The notes beneath the pieces were generated by a model. It was not told where the DNA came from. It made no database searches and was given only the letters and a program-made list of their open reading frames with translations. The position numbers and the translations under genes were made by a program. A DNA stretch of 64,000 nucleotides from Azospirillum lipoferum (GTDB lineage Bacteria; Pseudomonadota; Alphaproteobacteria; Azospirillales; Azospirillaceae): contig NZ_JALJXJ010000009.1 in assembly GCF_024170005.1 (NCBI RefSeq), positions 186,001-250,000 on the forward strand, in the 5' to 3' direction. Positions 51,671-61,687 of the stretch are shown here, piece after piece. The first letter of the stretch is position 1, and each line of letters opens with the position of its first letter.

Positions 51671-53032
51671 TCACTGCGCCGGCTGGTCCGGCCGCTCGGC
51701 CGACTGGGCGGTGCCGCCGCTGACGCGCCAGATGGCGTTGCCGACATCGTCGGCGACCAGCAGGGCGCCCTTGCTGTCCAGGATCACGCCGACCGGGCGG
51801 CCCTGGGCCTTGCCGTCCTTGTCGAGGAAGCCGGTCAGCACGTCGATCGGTTCGCCCGCCGGCTTGCCGTTGCGGAAGGGCACGAAGATCACCTTGTAGC
51901 CGCTGGCCGGCTCGCGGTTCCACGAGCCGTGCTGGCCGATGAAGGCGCCCTCCTGCAAGCTCTGCGGCAGGTCTCCCTGGCGTGCGAAGGCCAGACCGAG
52001 CGACGCGGTGTGCGGGCCCAGCGCATAGTCGGGCGGAATCGCCTTGGCGACGAGGTCGGGGCGCTGCGGCTCCACCCGCTGGTCGACATGCTGGCCGTAA
52101 TAGCTGTAGGGCCAGCCATAGAAGCCGCCGTCCTTCACCGAGGTCATGTAGTCGGGGACGAGGTCGCTGCCGATCTCGTCACGCTCGTTGACGGCGGTCC
52201 AAAGGGCGCCGGTGGTGGGTTCCCAATCCATGCCGTTCGGATTGCGCAGGCCCGACGCGAAGATGCGGTGGGCGCCGGTCTTCAGGTCGATTTCCCAGAT
52301 GGCGGCGCGGCCCTGCTCCGCCTCCATCCCGTTCTCGCCGACATTGCTGTTGGAGCCGACGGTGGTATAGAGCTTGGCGCCGTCGCGGCTGGCGATGATG
52401 TTCTTGGTCCAATGGTGGTTGATCGGCCCGCCCGGCAGGTCGACGACCTTCACCGGCTTGGCGGTGATCCGGGTGTCGCCCTGCTGGTAGGGCACCTTCA
52501 CCACCGCGTCGCTGTTGGCGATGTAGAGGTCGTTGCCGACCAGCGCCATGCCGAAGGGGGAGTTCAGCCCCTCGAGAAACGGTTCGCGGACATCGGCCTT
52601 GCCGTCGCCGTCGCTGTCGCGCAGCAGGGTGATGCGGTTGGCGCTCGGCGTCTTGGCGCCGGCCTTGCCCATCACCAGCCCCATGACCCAGCCCTTGATG
52701 CCCTTGCCGTCTTCCGGCTTCGGCGGGGCGTTGGTCTCCGCCACCAGGATGTCGCCGTTCGGCAGCGCCAGCATCCAGCGCGGATGGTCCAGGCCGGTGG
52801 CGAAGGCGGTGACGCTCAGGCCCTGGGCGGCGGTGGGCTGCGCGCCCTGCGGCCAGCCGATGGCGTCGGCGATGTTGACCGTCGGGATCAGCGAGGATTT
52901 CGGCGCCGGCAGGGTCGGGTTGGGGCCGGTGCCGGCCGACACCGGCAGTGACGCCTGATCGCCGCAGCCGGCGAGCGACAGGACGGCGACCGTCGCCGAA
53001 AGCATGAGGGCGAGCCGTGTGGTGCTGTTCAT
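51671..53032 (-). CDS. PQQ-dependent sugar (sorbosone/glucose-type) dehydrogenase lipoprotein
   Basis: A 453-residue lipoprotein, with lipobox LSLAGC near residue 24. The body is a six-bladed beta-propeller of the glucose/sorbosone dehydrogenase family: LDHPRWMLALPNGDILVAET, LEGLNSPFGMALVGNDLYIAN, GLRNPNGMDWEPTTGALW, NERDEIGSD and the GWPYSYYGQHVD segment. Family members oxidise aldoses with PQQ in the periplasm, although most lack biochemical proof. I chose ATG 53032; the start at 53080 would add a non-signal N-terminus. No PQQ biosynthesis genes are in the window. It is the last gene of a minus-strand pair following the TPR protein gene by 82 nt. Confidence 0.82.
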   Translation of the reverse strand: MNSTTRLALMLSATVAVLSLAGCGDQASLPVSAGTGPNPTLPAPKSSLIPTVNIADAIGWPQGAQPTAAQGLSVTAFATGLDHPRWMLALPNGDILVAETNAPPKPEDGKGIKGWVMGLVMGKAGAKTPSANRITLLRDSDGDGKADVREPFLEGLNSPFGMALVGNDLYIANSDAVVKVPYQQGDTRITAKPVKVVDLPGGPINHHWTKNIIASRDGAKLYTTVGSNSNVGENGMEAEQGRAAIWEIDLKTGAHRIFASGLRNPNGMDWEPTTGALWTAVNERDEIGSDLVPDYMTSVKDGGFYGWPYSYYGQHVDQRVEPQRPDLVAKAIPPDYALGPHTASLGLAFARQGDLPQSLQEGAFIGQHGSWNREPASGYKVIFVPFRNGKPAGEPIDVLTGFLDKDGKAQGRPVGVILDSKGALLVADDVGNAIWRVSGGTAQSAERPDQPAQ

Positions 53033-53114
53033 GCGCCGAAATCCCGCGTCTGTAGGCGTGGAGGGAGTACCCACGCTCAACGCCGGCGCATTCGGGTTGG
53101 TTCCGTTGCGGGAT

Positions 53115-55292
53115 TCAGCGGGCGGGCATCAGCGTCCGCAGTTCGGACGTCAGGGCTGCGGCCAGCCTCTCGCCATCGCACAGCGGCCCGGCGGCCATGC
53201 GGGTCCGCAGGGTCCGGCGCAGATCCGCCAGCCGCTGCGGGTCGGCGGTCCAGGCGACGGCGCGATCGACATAATCGGCCGGGTCGGCGGCGATGCAGCC
53301 CTCCACCCTCGCCACGGTCAGGAAGGCCAGAGAATGGCGGCTGGAGAAGGTCTCGCCCGGCAGGGTGACGACCGGCACCCCCATCCACAGCGTTTCCAGC
53401 GTCGTCGTGCTGCCGGAGAAGGGGAAGGGATCGAGCGCCACGTCGACCGAGGCGCACCAGCGCATGTGGTCCAGGCTGCTGGTCGCACCGACCATCGTCA
53501 CCCGATCCGGATCGATGCCGGCGGCGGCCAGCCGGCCGCGCCACAGGGCGGCGGTATCGGGGCAGGACAGCGCCTTGGTCTTCATCAGCAGGCGCGAGTC
53601 CGGTACCCGCTCCAGGATCGCCGCCCAGGCCGCCAGCAGACCGTCATTCAGCTTGGTCAGGATGTTGAAACTGCCGAAGGTGACCGGCTTGCCCGACAGC
53701 GAGGGCGGCGGCGTCAGCGGTAACTCGTCCTCGCCGCCCGGCGGGTCGTAGGCGATGAAGGCGTCGGGCATGCGCAGAACCCGTTCGCAATAAAAGCGTT
53801 CCATTCCGTCCGGCACATGGTGGCGGTCGGCGACCAGCGCATCCATGGCGGCAAGCCCGGTGGTCGCCATATAGCCGGACCATGCCACCTGCACCGGTGC
53901 CGGCTTGCGCGCGAAGACGCCGGGCCGGCCGCGGGCGTTGTGCCCGGCGAGGTCGATCAGGATGTCCGGCCGGTCGTGGCGGATCCGGGAGGCCACCTCC
54001 GCGTCCGTCAGGCCGGCGACCGGGATCCACTGCGCCGCCGCCTTGCGGAAGCGGTCGGTCACGTCGTCGGATTCGGTCTGGTTGGCGTAGAGCAGCAGGC
54101 GGATGTCCCGGCCGGGCAGCGCCTCCACCGTGCGGACGGCGAACAGGCCGGCGGGATGACGGCGGAAATCGCCGGACAGGATGGCGACGGTCAGCGGTCC
54201 CTTCCGCGCGCCGGCCTTTCCCGGCTTGACCCAGCGCCCGCGGTGCGGTGCGCCATGGACGCGGTCCCAGTCGCGATGCGCCTCCAGCACTGCCGCCGCC
54301 GTCACCCCCGGCCGGAACAGCAGCAGATAGGCGAGGTTGGAGCGCACGTCGGCCAGCGTCGGATCGAGCGCCAGCGCCCGCCGGTTCCCGGTCTCCGCCG
54401 CGTCGAGCAGCCCCTGGCCCTGCCGCACCAGGGCGAGGTTGGCGTGCGCCTCCGCCAGCGCCGGGTTCCAGGCCAGCGCCGCCCCGTAGGCGTCGGCGGC
54501 GGCGCCGAGCCGGTCGGCGCGCTGGCGCACCTCGCCCAGCCGCAGCAGGCAGTCGGCGAGATCCGGCCGCGAGGCCACGGCATGGCGGGCCGCAAGCTCC
54601 GCGCCGTCGCGGTCGCCCAGCGCCAGCCGGGCGGCGGCGAGGTTGGACAGGGCGGGGGCGTGGTCGGGGCGCAAGGCCAGCGCGCGGGCCAGATCCGCCG
54701 CAGCCTCCCGCGGGCGGTCCAGGGCCAGCAGCAGGGCGCCGCGGTTGGCATGCGCCTCGACGAAGGTCGGATCGTCGGCCAGGGCGGCGCGGTAGGCATC
54801 GTCCGCCTCCACCCGGCGTCCCAGTGCACTCAGCACATTGCCCAGGTTGAAGCGGGCGCGGGCATAGCCGGGGCGGCGCGCCGCCGCCTGCCGGAAGGCG
54901 GTCGCCGCCTCTTCCAGCCGGCCGAGCGCCTCCAGCGCGTTGCCGAGATTGTAGAGCGCCTGGGCGAAATCCGGCCGCAGCCGCACCGCCTGCCGGTGGG
55001 CGGCGACGGCATCCTCCAGCTTCCCTAGCGCTTTCAGCGCGGTGCCGAGATTGTCGTGATAGTCGGCGACCCGGTGGTTGTGCTGGATGGCGCCGCGGAT
55101 CAGGGTGACGGCGCGGTCCGGCTGGCCGGATTGCAGATGGACCACGCCCAGCAGATGGGCGGCGTCGGCATGGCCGGGCAGGGCATCGAGCACGGCGTGG
55201 TAGAGCGCCGCCGCCTCGCCGAGCCGGCCGGCCTGATGATGCGCCACCGCGGCAGCCATCGCTTCCTGGATCGTCGCCATGACGACCGTCAT
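53115..55292 (-). CDS. TPR protein with O-GlcNAc-transferase-like (SPINDLY-type, GT41) catalytic domain
   Basis: A 725-residue protein. The first 330 or so residues are about nine to ten tetratricopeptide repeats (34-residue period; for example NLGTALKALGKLEDAVAAHRQ, NLGNALEALGRLEEAATAF). The C-terminal 370 residues are GT41/SPINDLY-like: GLTDAEVASRIRHDRPDILIDLAGH, NARGRPGVFARKPAPVQVAWSGY, the nucleotide-sugar region near SFNILTKLNDGLLAAWAAIL and LDHMRWCASVDVALDPFPFSG. Bacterial members glycosylate proteins, often flagellin, with GlcNAc-like sugars (family knowledge). Starts at 55292 and 55280 both lack clear ribosome sites. Its neighbours are an LptF-like permease, a GT9 transferase and flaF. 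Confidence 0.85.
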   Translation of the reverse strand: MTVVMATIQEAMAAAVAHHQAGRLGEAAALYHAVLDALPGHADAAHLLGVVHLQSGQPDRAVTLIRGAIQHNHRVADYHDNLGTALKALGKLEDAVAAHRQAVRLRPDFAQALYNLGNALEALGRLEEAATAFRQAAARRPGYARARFNLGNVLSALGRRVEADDAYRAALADDPTFVEAHANRGALLLALDRPREAAADLARALALRPDHAPALSNLAAARLALGDRDGAELAARHAVASRPDLADCLLRLGEVRQRADRLGAAADAYGAALAWNPALAEAHANLALVRQGQGLLDAAETGNRRALALDPTLADVRSNLAYLLLFRPGVTAAAVLEAHRDWDRVHGAPHRGRWVKPGKAGARKGPLTVAILSGDFRRHPAGLFAVRTVEALPGRDIRLLLYANQTESDDVTDRFRKAAAQWIPVAGLTDAEVASRIRHDRPDILIDLAGHNARGRPGVFARKPAPVQVAWSGYMATTGLAAMDALVADRHHVPDGMERFYCERVLRMPDAFIAYDPPGGEDELPLTPPPSLSGKPVTFGSFNILTKLNDGLLAAWAAILERVPDSRLLMKTKALSCPDTAALWRGRLAAAGIDPDRVTMVGATSSLDHMRWCASVDVALDPFPFSGSTTTLETLWMGVPVVTLPGETFSSRHSLAFLTVARVEGCIAADPADYVDRAVAWTADPQRLADLRRTLRTRMAAGPLCDGERLAAALTSELRTLMPAR

Positions 55293-55457
55293 ACCGGTTG
55301 GCGGAGGCGGGCGCCAGCGCTTTCCCGGCTCGATATGTCCCCCCTGTGGAGGCCGGCAGTTTTCAAGACTTGACCCGGCGGGCCGGGGCGGTCAGCTTGC
55401 CGGCCGTATACAGCCCTCGGCCGCCGCCCGCGAACAGAAGCCTACGAACCGAAGCCC

Positions 55458-56609
55458 ATGAACCGACTGCAACGGTACCTGTTCCGCAACCTGCTGATCG
55501 CCACGCTCTATTCGACGGCCGGCCTGACGCTGACGATCTGGCTCAGCCAGTCGCTGCGCCTGATCGAGATCGTGGTCAGCGCCGGCGCGCCGATGGGCAT
55601 GTTCCTGTGGCTGCTGCTGCTGACCGTGCCGACCTTCCTCGGCATCGTGCTGCCGCTGGCGCTGGTCGGGGCCATCCTGTTCACCTACAACAAGATGGCG
55701 ACCGACAGCGAGCTGGTGGTGATGCGCGCGGCCGGCGTCGGTCCCTTCTCGCTGTCGACGCCGGCTCTGGTGATGGCGGCGGGGGTGATGGCCGTCGTCT
55801 TCACCCTGAACATCTGGATCACCCCGGCCGCCCACCGCGAGCTGGTGCGGATGGAATACACCGTGCGCAGCGACTATTCGCAGCTGTTCCTGCGCGAAGG
55901 CGTGTTCAACGAGGTCGGCGACCGCTTCAGCGTCTTCCTGCGCGACCGCGACGCCGACGGCAACCTGCACAAGGTGCTGATCCATGACGGCCGCCAGCCG
56001 GACAAGCCGGTGACGATCATGGGCGACCGCGCGGTGATGCAGACCGGGCCGGACGGCACGCGCTTCGTCGTCTATGACGGCAACCGGCAGGAGCTGGACC
56101 GCAAGACCAACCGGCTGTCGCAGCTGTTCTTCGAGCGCTATGCGGTGGACCTGAAGGCGGTGGCGCCCCAGGCGGCGGAGCGCTGGCCCGACGCCCGCGA
56201 ACGCACGACGGCGGAGCTGATGGACGGCAACGTCCCGGCCCAGGACGACCGCATGCGCCGCGGCCTGATCGCGGAACTGCACCACCGTTTCTCCTCGCCG
56301 CTGCTGGCCCTGACCTATGCGCTGGTGGCGCTGTCGGCCCTGCTGTCGGGCGAGTTCAACCGGCGAGGCCAGTCCTCCCGCGTCACCATCGCCGTGCTGC
56401 TGGTGATGGGGCTGCAGGCGGGCGCGCTGGGGCTGACCAGCCTTGCCGGCAAGGCCACCGTCTTCGTGCCGCTGATGTACGCCATGCCGCTGCTGGCGCT
56501 GCTGCCGGCGCTGTGGGTGATGTCGCGCGGCCTGAGCCTGCGGCCGGGACGGCGGCAGGGCGCGCCCGATGTTGGCCCCGGTGCCGGCCCTGCCGGGTCG
56601 GTGTCATGA
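55458..56609 (+). CDS. lptF: LPS-export permease LptF-like
   Basis: A 383-residue inner-membrane protein of the LptF/LptG (YjgP/YjgQ) family, which forms the membrane part of the LptB2FG pump that extracts lipopolysaccharide toward LptC. There are three N-terminal membrane segments (about 10-120, including FLGIVLPLALVGAILFTYNKM and DSELVVMRAAGV), a periplasmic beta-jellyroll (about 125-260) and three C-terminal segments (about 285-365). The DSELVVMRAAG phrase marks the cytoplasmic coupling helix. It overlaps the next gene by 4 nt. No lptG or lptB is in the window, so the partner is encoded elsewhere. Confidence 0.87.
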   Translation: MNRLQRYLFRNLLIATLYSTAGLTLTIWLSQSLRLIEIVVSAGAPMGMFLWLLLLTVPTFLGIVLPLALVGAILFTYNKMATDSELVVMRAAGVGPFSLSTPALVMAAGVMAVVFTLNIWITPAAHRELVRMEYTVRSDYSQLFLREGVFNEVGDRFSVFLRDRDADGNLHKVLIHDGRQPDKPVTIMGDRAVMQTGPDGTRFVVYDGNRQELDRKTNRLSQLFFERYAVDLKAVAPQAAERWPDARERTTAELMDGNVPAQDDRMRRGLIAELHHRFSSPLLALTYALVALSALLSGEFNRRGQSSRVTIAVLLVMGLQAGALGLTSLAGKATVFVPLMYAMPLLALLPALWVMSRGLSLRPGRRQGAPDVGPGAGPAGSVS

Positions 56610-57616
56610 GCCGCATCCTCTTCATCACCTCCAACCGGCTGGGCGACGCGGTGCTGTCGACCGGACTGCTCGGCCACCTGACGGAGGCCTATCCCGGTGC
56701 GCGGCTGACCATCGCCTGCGGGCCGCTGCCGGCGCCGTTGTTCCGCGCCGTGCCGGGGCTGGAGCGGCTGATCCCGCTGGCGAAGCGCTCCTACGCCCGG
56801 CACTGGCTGCGGCTGTGGCTGGACTGCGTCGGGACGCGCTGGGATCTGGTGGTCGATCTGCGCAATTCGGCGGTCGGGCGGCTGGTGCCGGCCCGGCGCC
56901 GCGCCTTCCACGCCAAGGCCGCCCGCCCGATGCACAAGGTGGAGGAGAATGCCGCGGTGCTGGGCCTGTCGCCGCCGCCGGCCCCGCGCCTGTGGATCGA
57001 CCGGGAGGCGAAACGGCAGGCCGACGCCCTGATCCCCGCCGGGACCGGGCCGTTCCTCGCCATCGGGCCGACGGCCAACTGGCTGGGCAAGGAATGGCCG
57101 GCGGAGCGTTTCGCCCGGCTCGCCCTGCGCCTGACCGGGGAGGGCGGACCGCTGGCCGGCGCCCGGGTGGCGGTGCTGGCCGCCGGGCCGGAGCGGGAGC
57201 GGGCGCGGCCGGTGCTGGACGCGCTGGGGCCGCGCGCCATCGACCTGACCGGTCGCACCGACCCGATGGCCGCCGCCGCCTGCCTGGAGCGGGCGGCGCT
57301 CTATGTCGGCAACGACAGCGGGCTGATGCACATCGCGGCGGCGGCGGGCGTGCCGACGGTGGGGTTGTTCGGCCCCGGCTATCCCGCCATCTACGGCCCC
57401 TGGGGGCCGCGCGGGCGGGTGGTGACCAGCCGCGTTCCCCAGCCGGACCTGCTGGCCCGCGTCGCCGCCGATCCCAATGACCGCGGTCTGATGGACGGCA
57501 TCGACGAGGGCCAGGTGGCGGAGGTGGCCATGGATCTCCTATCCGAAGCGCATAGGACTTGTGACCAGTTTGCGTCAGGGTCTTCCGCAACTGCCGAACT
57601 ACCCCCGTCGCGTTGA
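56606..57616 (+). CDS. GT9-family heptosyltransferase-like glycosyltransferase
   Basis: A 336-residue glycosyltransferase of family 9, which normally adds heptose or similar sugars to lipopolysaccharide inner core on the cytoplasmic membrane face. N-terminal Rossmann domain begins ILFITSNRLGDAVLSTGLL; the C-terminal domain holds FLAIGPTANWLGKEWP and the nucleotide-sugar motif ALYVGNDSGLMHIAAAAGVPTVGLFGP. It starts in an ATGA overlap with lptF. The last 30 residues are extra and variable. Coupling to lptF suggests an envelope role; donor and acceptor sugars cannot be defined. Confidence 0.88.
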   Translation: MSRILFITSNRLGDAVLSTGLLGHLTEAYPGARLTIACGPLPAPLFRAVPGLERLIPLAKRSYARHWLRLWLDCVGTRWDLVVDLRNSAVGRLVPARRRAFHAKAARPMHKVEENAAVLGLSPPPAPRLWIDREAKRQADALIPAGTGPFLAIGPTANWLGKEWPAERFARLALRLTGEGGPLAGARVAVLAAGPERERARPVLDALGPRAIDLTGRTDPMAAAACLERAALYVGNDSGLMHIAAAAGVPTVGLFGPGYPAIYGPWGPRGRVVTSRVPQPDLLARVAADPNDRGLMDGIDEGQVAEVAMDLLSEAHRTCDQFASGSSATAELPPSR

Positions 57617-57703
57617 CAAAGCCGGTCGGATAACCGACACTTCCGGGACGAAGCAAAGGGGCAGGTGTGCCCCGACGGATGGGTTTTCCCCCGAGGGTTT
57701 GGA

Positions 57704-58249
57704 ATGAAGCCGACTCCCACCTATGCCAACAAGCCGACCTCGGACAATCCGCGCGACGTCGAGGCTTGGGCCCTGGCGGAAGCGGCGCGTCGTATGATCG
57801 CGGCCGCCCATGCCAAGGACGAAAAGGCCTTCCGCGAGGCTCTTCAACTGAACCAGCGCCTGTGGACGATCTTCCAGGCGGCGATCACCGAAGAGGATTG
57901 CGGCCATCCGCCGGAGGTCCGGACGAACATTGCGGCCCTGTCGCTGCTGGTCGACCGCGAGACGACCAACCGTCTGATCGACCTGGATTTCGACAAGATC
58001 GACACGCTGGTCAACATCAACCGCAACGTCGCCAGCGGCCTGACCGCCCAGGGCGAGTTCATCGCCGCCCAGCAGGCGACCCAGCCGCATCCGGGCACGC
58101 CGCAGACGGCCGCTCCGCAGGCTCCCCAGGCGGCTGCCCCGGCGCCGGGCCAGCCGCCGGCCGGGATGCGCCCGGCCGTGCCGCCGCGCCCGATGACCAG
58201 CCCGGACGCCGCCCCGGTCAACCGCGAGTCCCTGCGCATTTCGATCTGA
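57704..58249 (+). CDS. flaF: FlaF-like flagellin-expression regulator
   Basis: A 181-residue protein whose first 115 residues match the FlaF family: RDVEAWALAEAARRMIAAAH, LQLNQRLWTIFQAAI, then PEVRTNIAALSLLVDRETTN and INRNVASGL. In alphaproteobacteria FlaF promotes flagellin translation or secretion and works opposite FlbT (family knowledge). Beyond residue 120 a Pro/Ala/Gln-rich extension is unusual compared with the normal 110-130-residue form. ATG 57704 follows GAGGG. No flagellin or flbT gene is adjacent. An intrinsic terminator follows at 58271-58306. Confidence 0.78.
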   Translation: MKPTPTYANKPTSDNPRDVEAWALAEAARRMIAAAHAKDEKAFREALQLNQRLWTIFQAAITEEDCGHPPEVRTNIAALSLLVDRETTNRLIDLDFDKIDTLVNINRNVASGLTAQGEFIAAQQATQPHPGTPQTAAPQAPQAAAPAPGQPPAGMRPAVPPRPMTSPDAAPVNRESLRISI

Positions 58250-58270
58250 TCGGTATCGGGATCGACAAGG

Positions 58271-58306
58271 AAAAGGCCGGCGCTCCGATGGGGCGCCGGC
58301 CTTTTT
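58271..58306 (+). terminator. Intrinsic terminator after flaF
   Basis: AAAAGGCCGGCGC and GCGCCGGCCTTTTT form a 13-bp stem with a 9-nt loop and end in five T residues, 21 nt after the flaF stop. This is the strongest terminator seen in the window and would function on the plus strand; the A-run also allows weak minus-strand action. Confidence 0.85.
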
Positions 58307-58520
58307 GATTCCGACGTTCGGCTGGACTTTGCGGATTTTCCGGCATCCGGGCGCCGGGGCCTTGCCGGTCGGGCTGGACGGCGACTGGCTGGAACGGGTG
58401 GGGGCGCTGCTCGGCGAGCGGGGACGATGCGGCGTTCGGAAGCTTGGCGGTGTGACCCGGGCGAATGGGCCTTTGGGGCCTGCTTTGCAGTCCCTTGCAA
58501 GGCACCGCTGGCCGGATTAA
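58307..58520. other. Intergenic segment before the toxin-antitoxin pair
   Basis: About 215 nt between the flaF terminator and the operator of the antitoxin gene. It stays open in one plus frame from within the terminator, but there is no ribosome site or recognisable product. It could be remnant coding sequence. No repeat or RNA gene was identified. Confidence 0.35.
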
Positions 58521-58548
58521 GTAATACTTGGAATTGCGCAGGTATTAC
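58521..58548. promoter_or_regulatory. Inverted-repeat operator upstream of the VapBC-type pair
   Basis: GTAATAC (58521-58527) and GTATTAC (58542-58548) are perfect inverse complements separated by 14 nt, 11 nt upstream of the antitoxin start. The spacing matches two major-groove contacts, as for AbrB/VapB dimers. Autoregulation by the antitoxin-toxin complex is the expected function. Confidence 0.7.
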
Positions 58549-58559
58549 CGGAGGCGGTC

Positions 58560-58796
58560 ATGGCCACGACGCTCACCACCAAGGGACAAGTCACCATTCC
58601 GAAGCCGATCCGCGACCGATTGGGGCTCGGTCCAGGCAGTGCCGTGGAATTCGAAATCGCTGAGGACGGGCGCGTCGTTCTGAGACGGGCGGACCGAACG
58701 GTGCCGACAAGGAGCCGGTTCGAGCGGCTGCGGGGCCGCGCCACCGCGGGCCTGAGCACGGATCAGATCATGGCGTTGACGCGTGGCGAGGACTGA
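58560..58796 (+). CDS. vapB: SpoVT/AbrB-domain antitoxin (VapB-like)
   Basis: A 78-residue DNA-binding antitoxin. Residues about 5-45 form the swapped-hairpin AbrB/MazE domain (TLTTKGQVTIPKPIRDRLGL, then VEFEIAEDGRVVLRR). The tail (about 50-78) would wrap the toxin and is basic then acidic, ending TRGED. GGAGG lies close to ATG 58560. It is followed by the PIN toxin after 6 nt, and an inverted repeat upstream is the likely operator. It neutralises VapC and represses the operon (family knowledge). Confidence 0.9.
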   Translation: MATTLTTKGQVTIPKPIRDRLGLGPGSAVEFEIAEDGRVVLRRADRTVPTRSRFERLRGRATAGLSTDQIMALTRGED

Positions 58797-58802
58797 GCGC
58801 CA

Positions 58803-59210
58803 ATGACCCTGGTCGATACCAACGTACTTCTCGATCTCGTCACGAACGATCCGGTATGGGCGGATTGGTCCATCCGGCAATTGGACGGTGCCGCAGTCAA
58901 GGGACCGCTGATCATCAACGACGTCGTCTATGCCGAATTGTCCGTGGGCTTCAAACGGATCGAAGATCTTGACGACCTGCTCGACGACGCCGGGGTCGTC
59001 ATGGACGAGATCCCGCGCGAAGCCCTGTTCCTGGCCGGCAAGGCGTTTCGCCGCTATCGGACCGCGGGCGGCGCCCGTTCGGGTGTGCTTCCGGATTTCT
59101 TCATCGGTGCCCATGCCGCCGTACTCGGACTGCCGCTGCTGACCCGCGATGCCAAACGCTACCGTTCATATTTCCCGTCAGTTGCCCTGGTGGCGCCGGA
59201 AGCGCAGTAG
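58803..59210 (+). CDS. vapC: PIN-domain toxin (VapC-like ribonuclease)
   Basis: A 135-residue PIN-fold RNase that would cleave a specific RNA, often initiator tRNA or rRNA, when released. The acidic metal-binding set is intact: D5 (LVDTNVLLDLV), E45 (VVYAELSVGF), D98 (PDFFIGAHA) and D116 (LLTRDAKRYRSYFP). The start follows the antitoxin stop by 6 nt, so translation is linked. Toxin activity is inferred; the target RNA cannot be predicted. As the only toxin-antitoxin pair seen, it may help maintain this replicon. Confidence 0.92.
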   Translation: MTLVDTNVLLDLVTNDPVWADWSIRQLDGAAVKGPLIINDVVYAELSVGFKRIEDLDDLLDDAGVVMDEIPREALFLAGKAFRRYRTAGGARSGVLPDFFIGAHAAVLGLPLLTRDAKRYRSYFPSVALVAPEAQ

Positions 59211-59284
59211 AGTCGATAGGGTTCGATCGAAAAACCAGCCTGAGAGCTGAGTTCACCGCTGGCCGCCCCGTCCCTCGACCCTCC

Positions 59285-61330
<2,046 letters not shown>

Positions 61331-61687
61331 GACCCGTTCCCGCTGCCTTGCATGCCCTAGGGCGCTCCAGGATGTGGCGCCCGGGGGAAGCAAACATAGC
61401 AGGAATTTCGCGTGCGTCAGGTCTCCCGTCCCGATGACAGCCGGCTTTCCGGCCTTTTGGATGGGCCGATGAGGCCGCTTGGCGGAAAATGCTTAAGACG
61501 CGATACATTCGTTATAAAACCAAAGTCAAATCGATGCGGAGATGCAGGCATTCCAGTTAAAATGAGGACATTGCAGGATGATCCTCTGCGATAGTCAAGT
61601 TGACCAAATCAAGTGCGTTGGATATAGCCAGGGGCTCGCTTGCATCGGGAACCGGCAGGCCGACGCCAGAAGGACTCGTTTATCATC
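61331..61687. other. Divergent intergenic region nadE / cheB-cheR gene
   Basis: A 357-nt gap, AT-richer from 61490 to 61640, that must hold both divergent promoters. A GAGGA/TCCTC stem with a 13-nt loop lies near 61563-61585. I could not define -35/-10 pairs or a sigma-factor consensus with confidence, and no small gene was found. Confidence 0.4.

Noticed and set aside
58305..58520. 71-codon open frame between flaF and the antitoxin gene
   Set aside because: It begins inside the flaF terminator, lacks a ribosome site and shows no recognisable motif.
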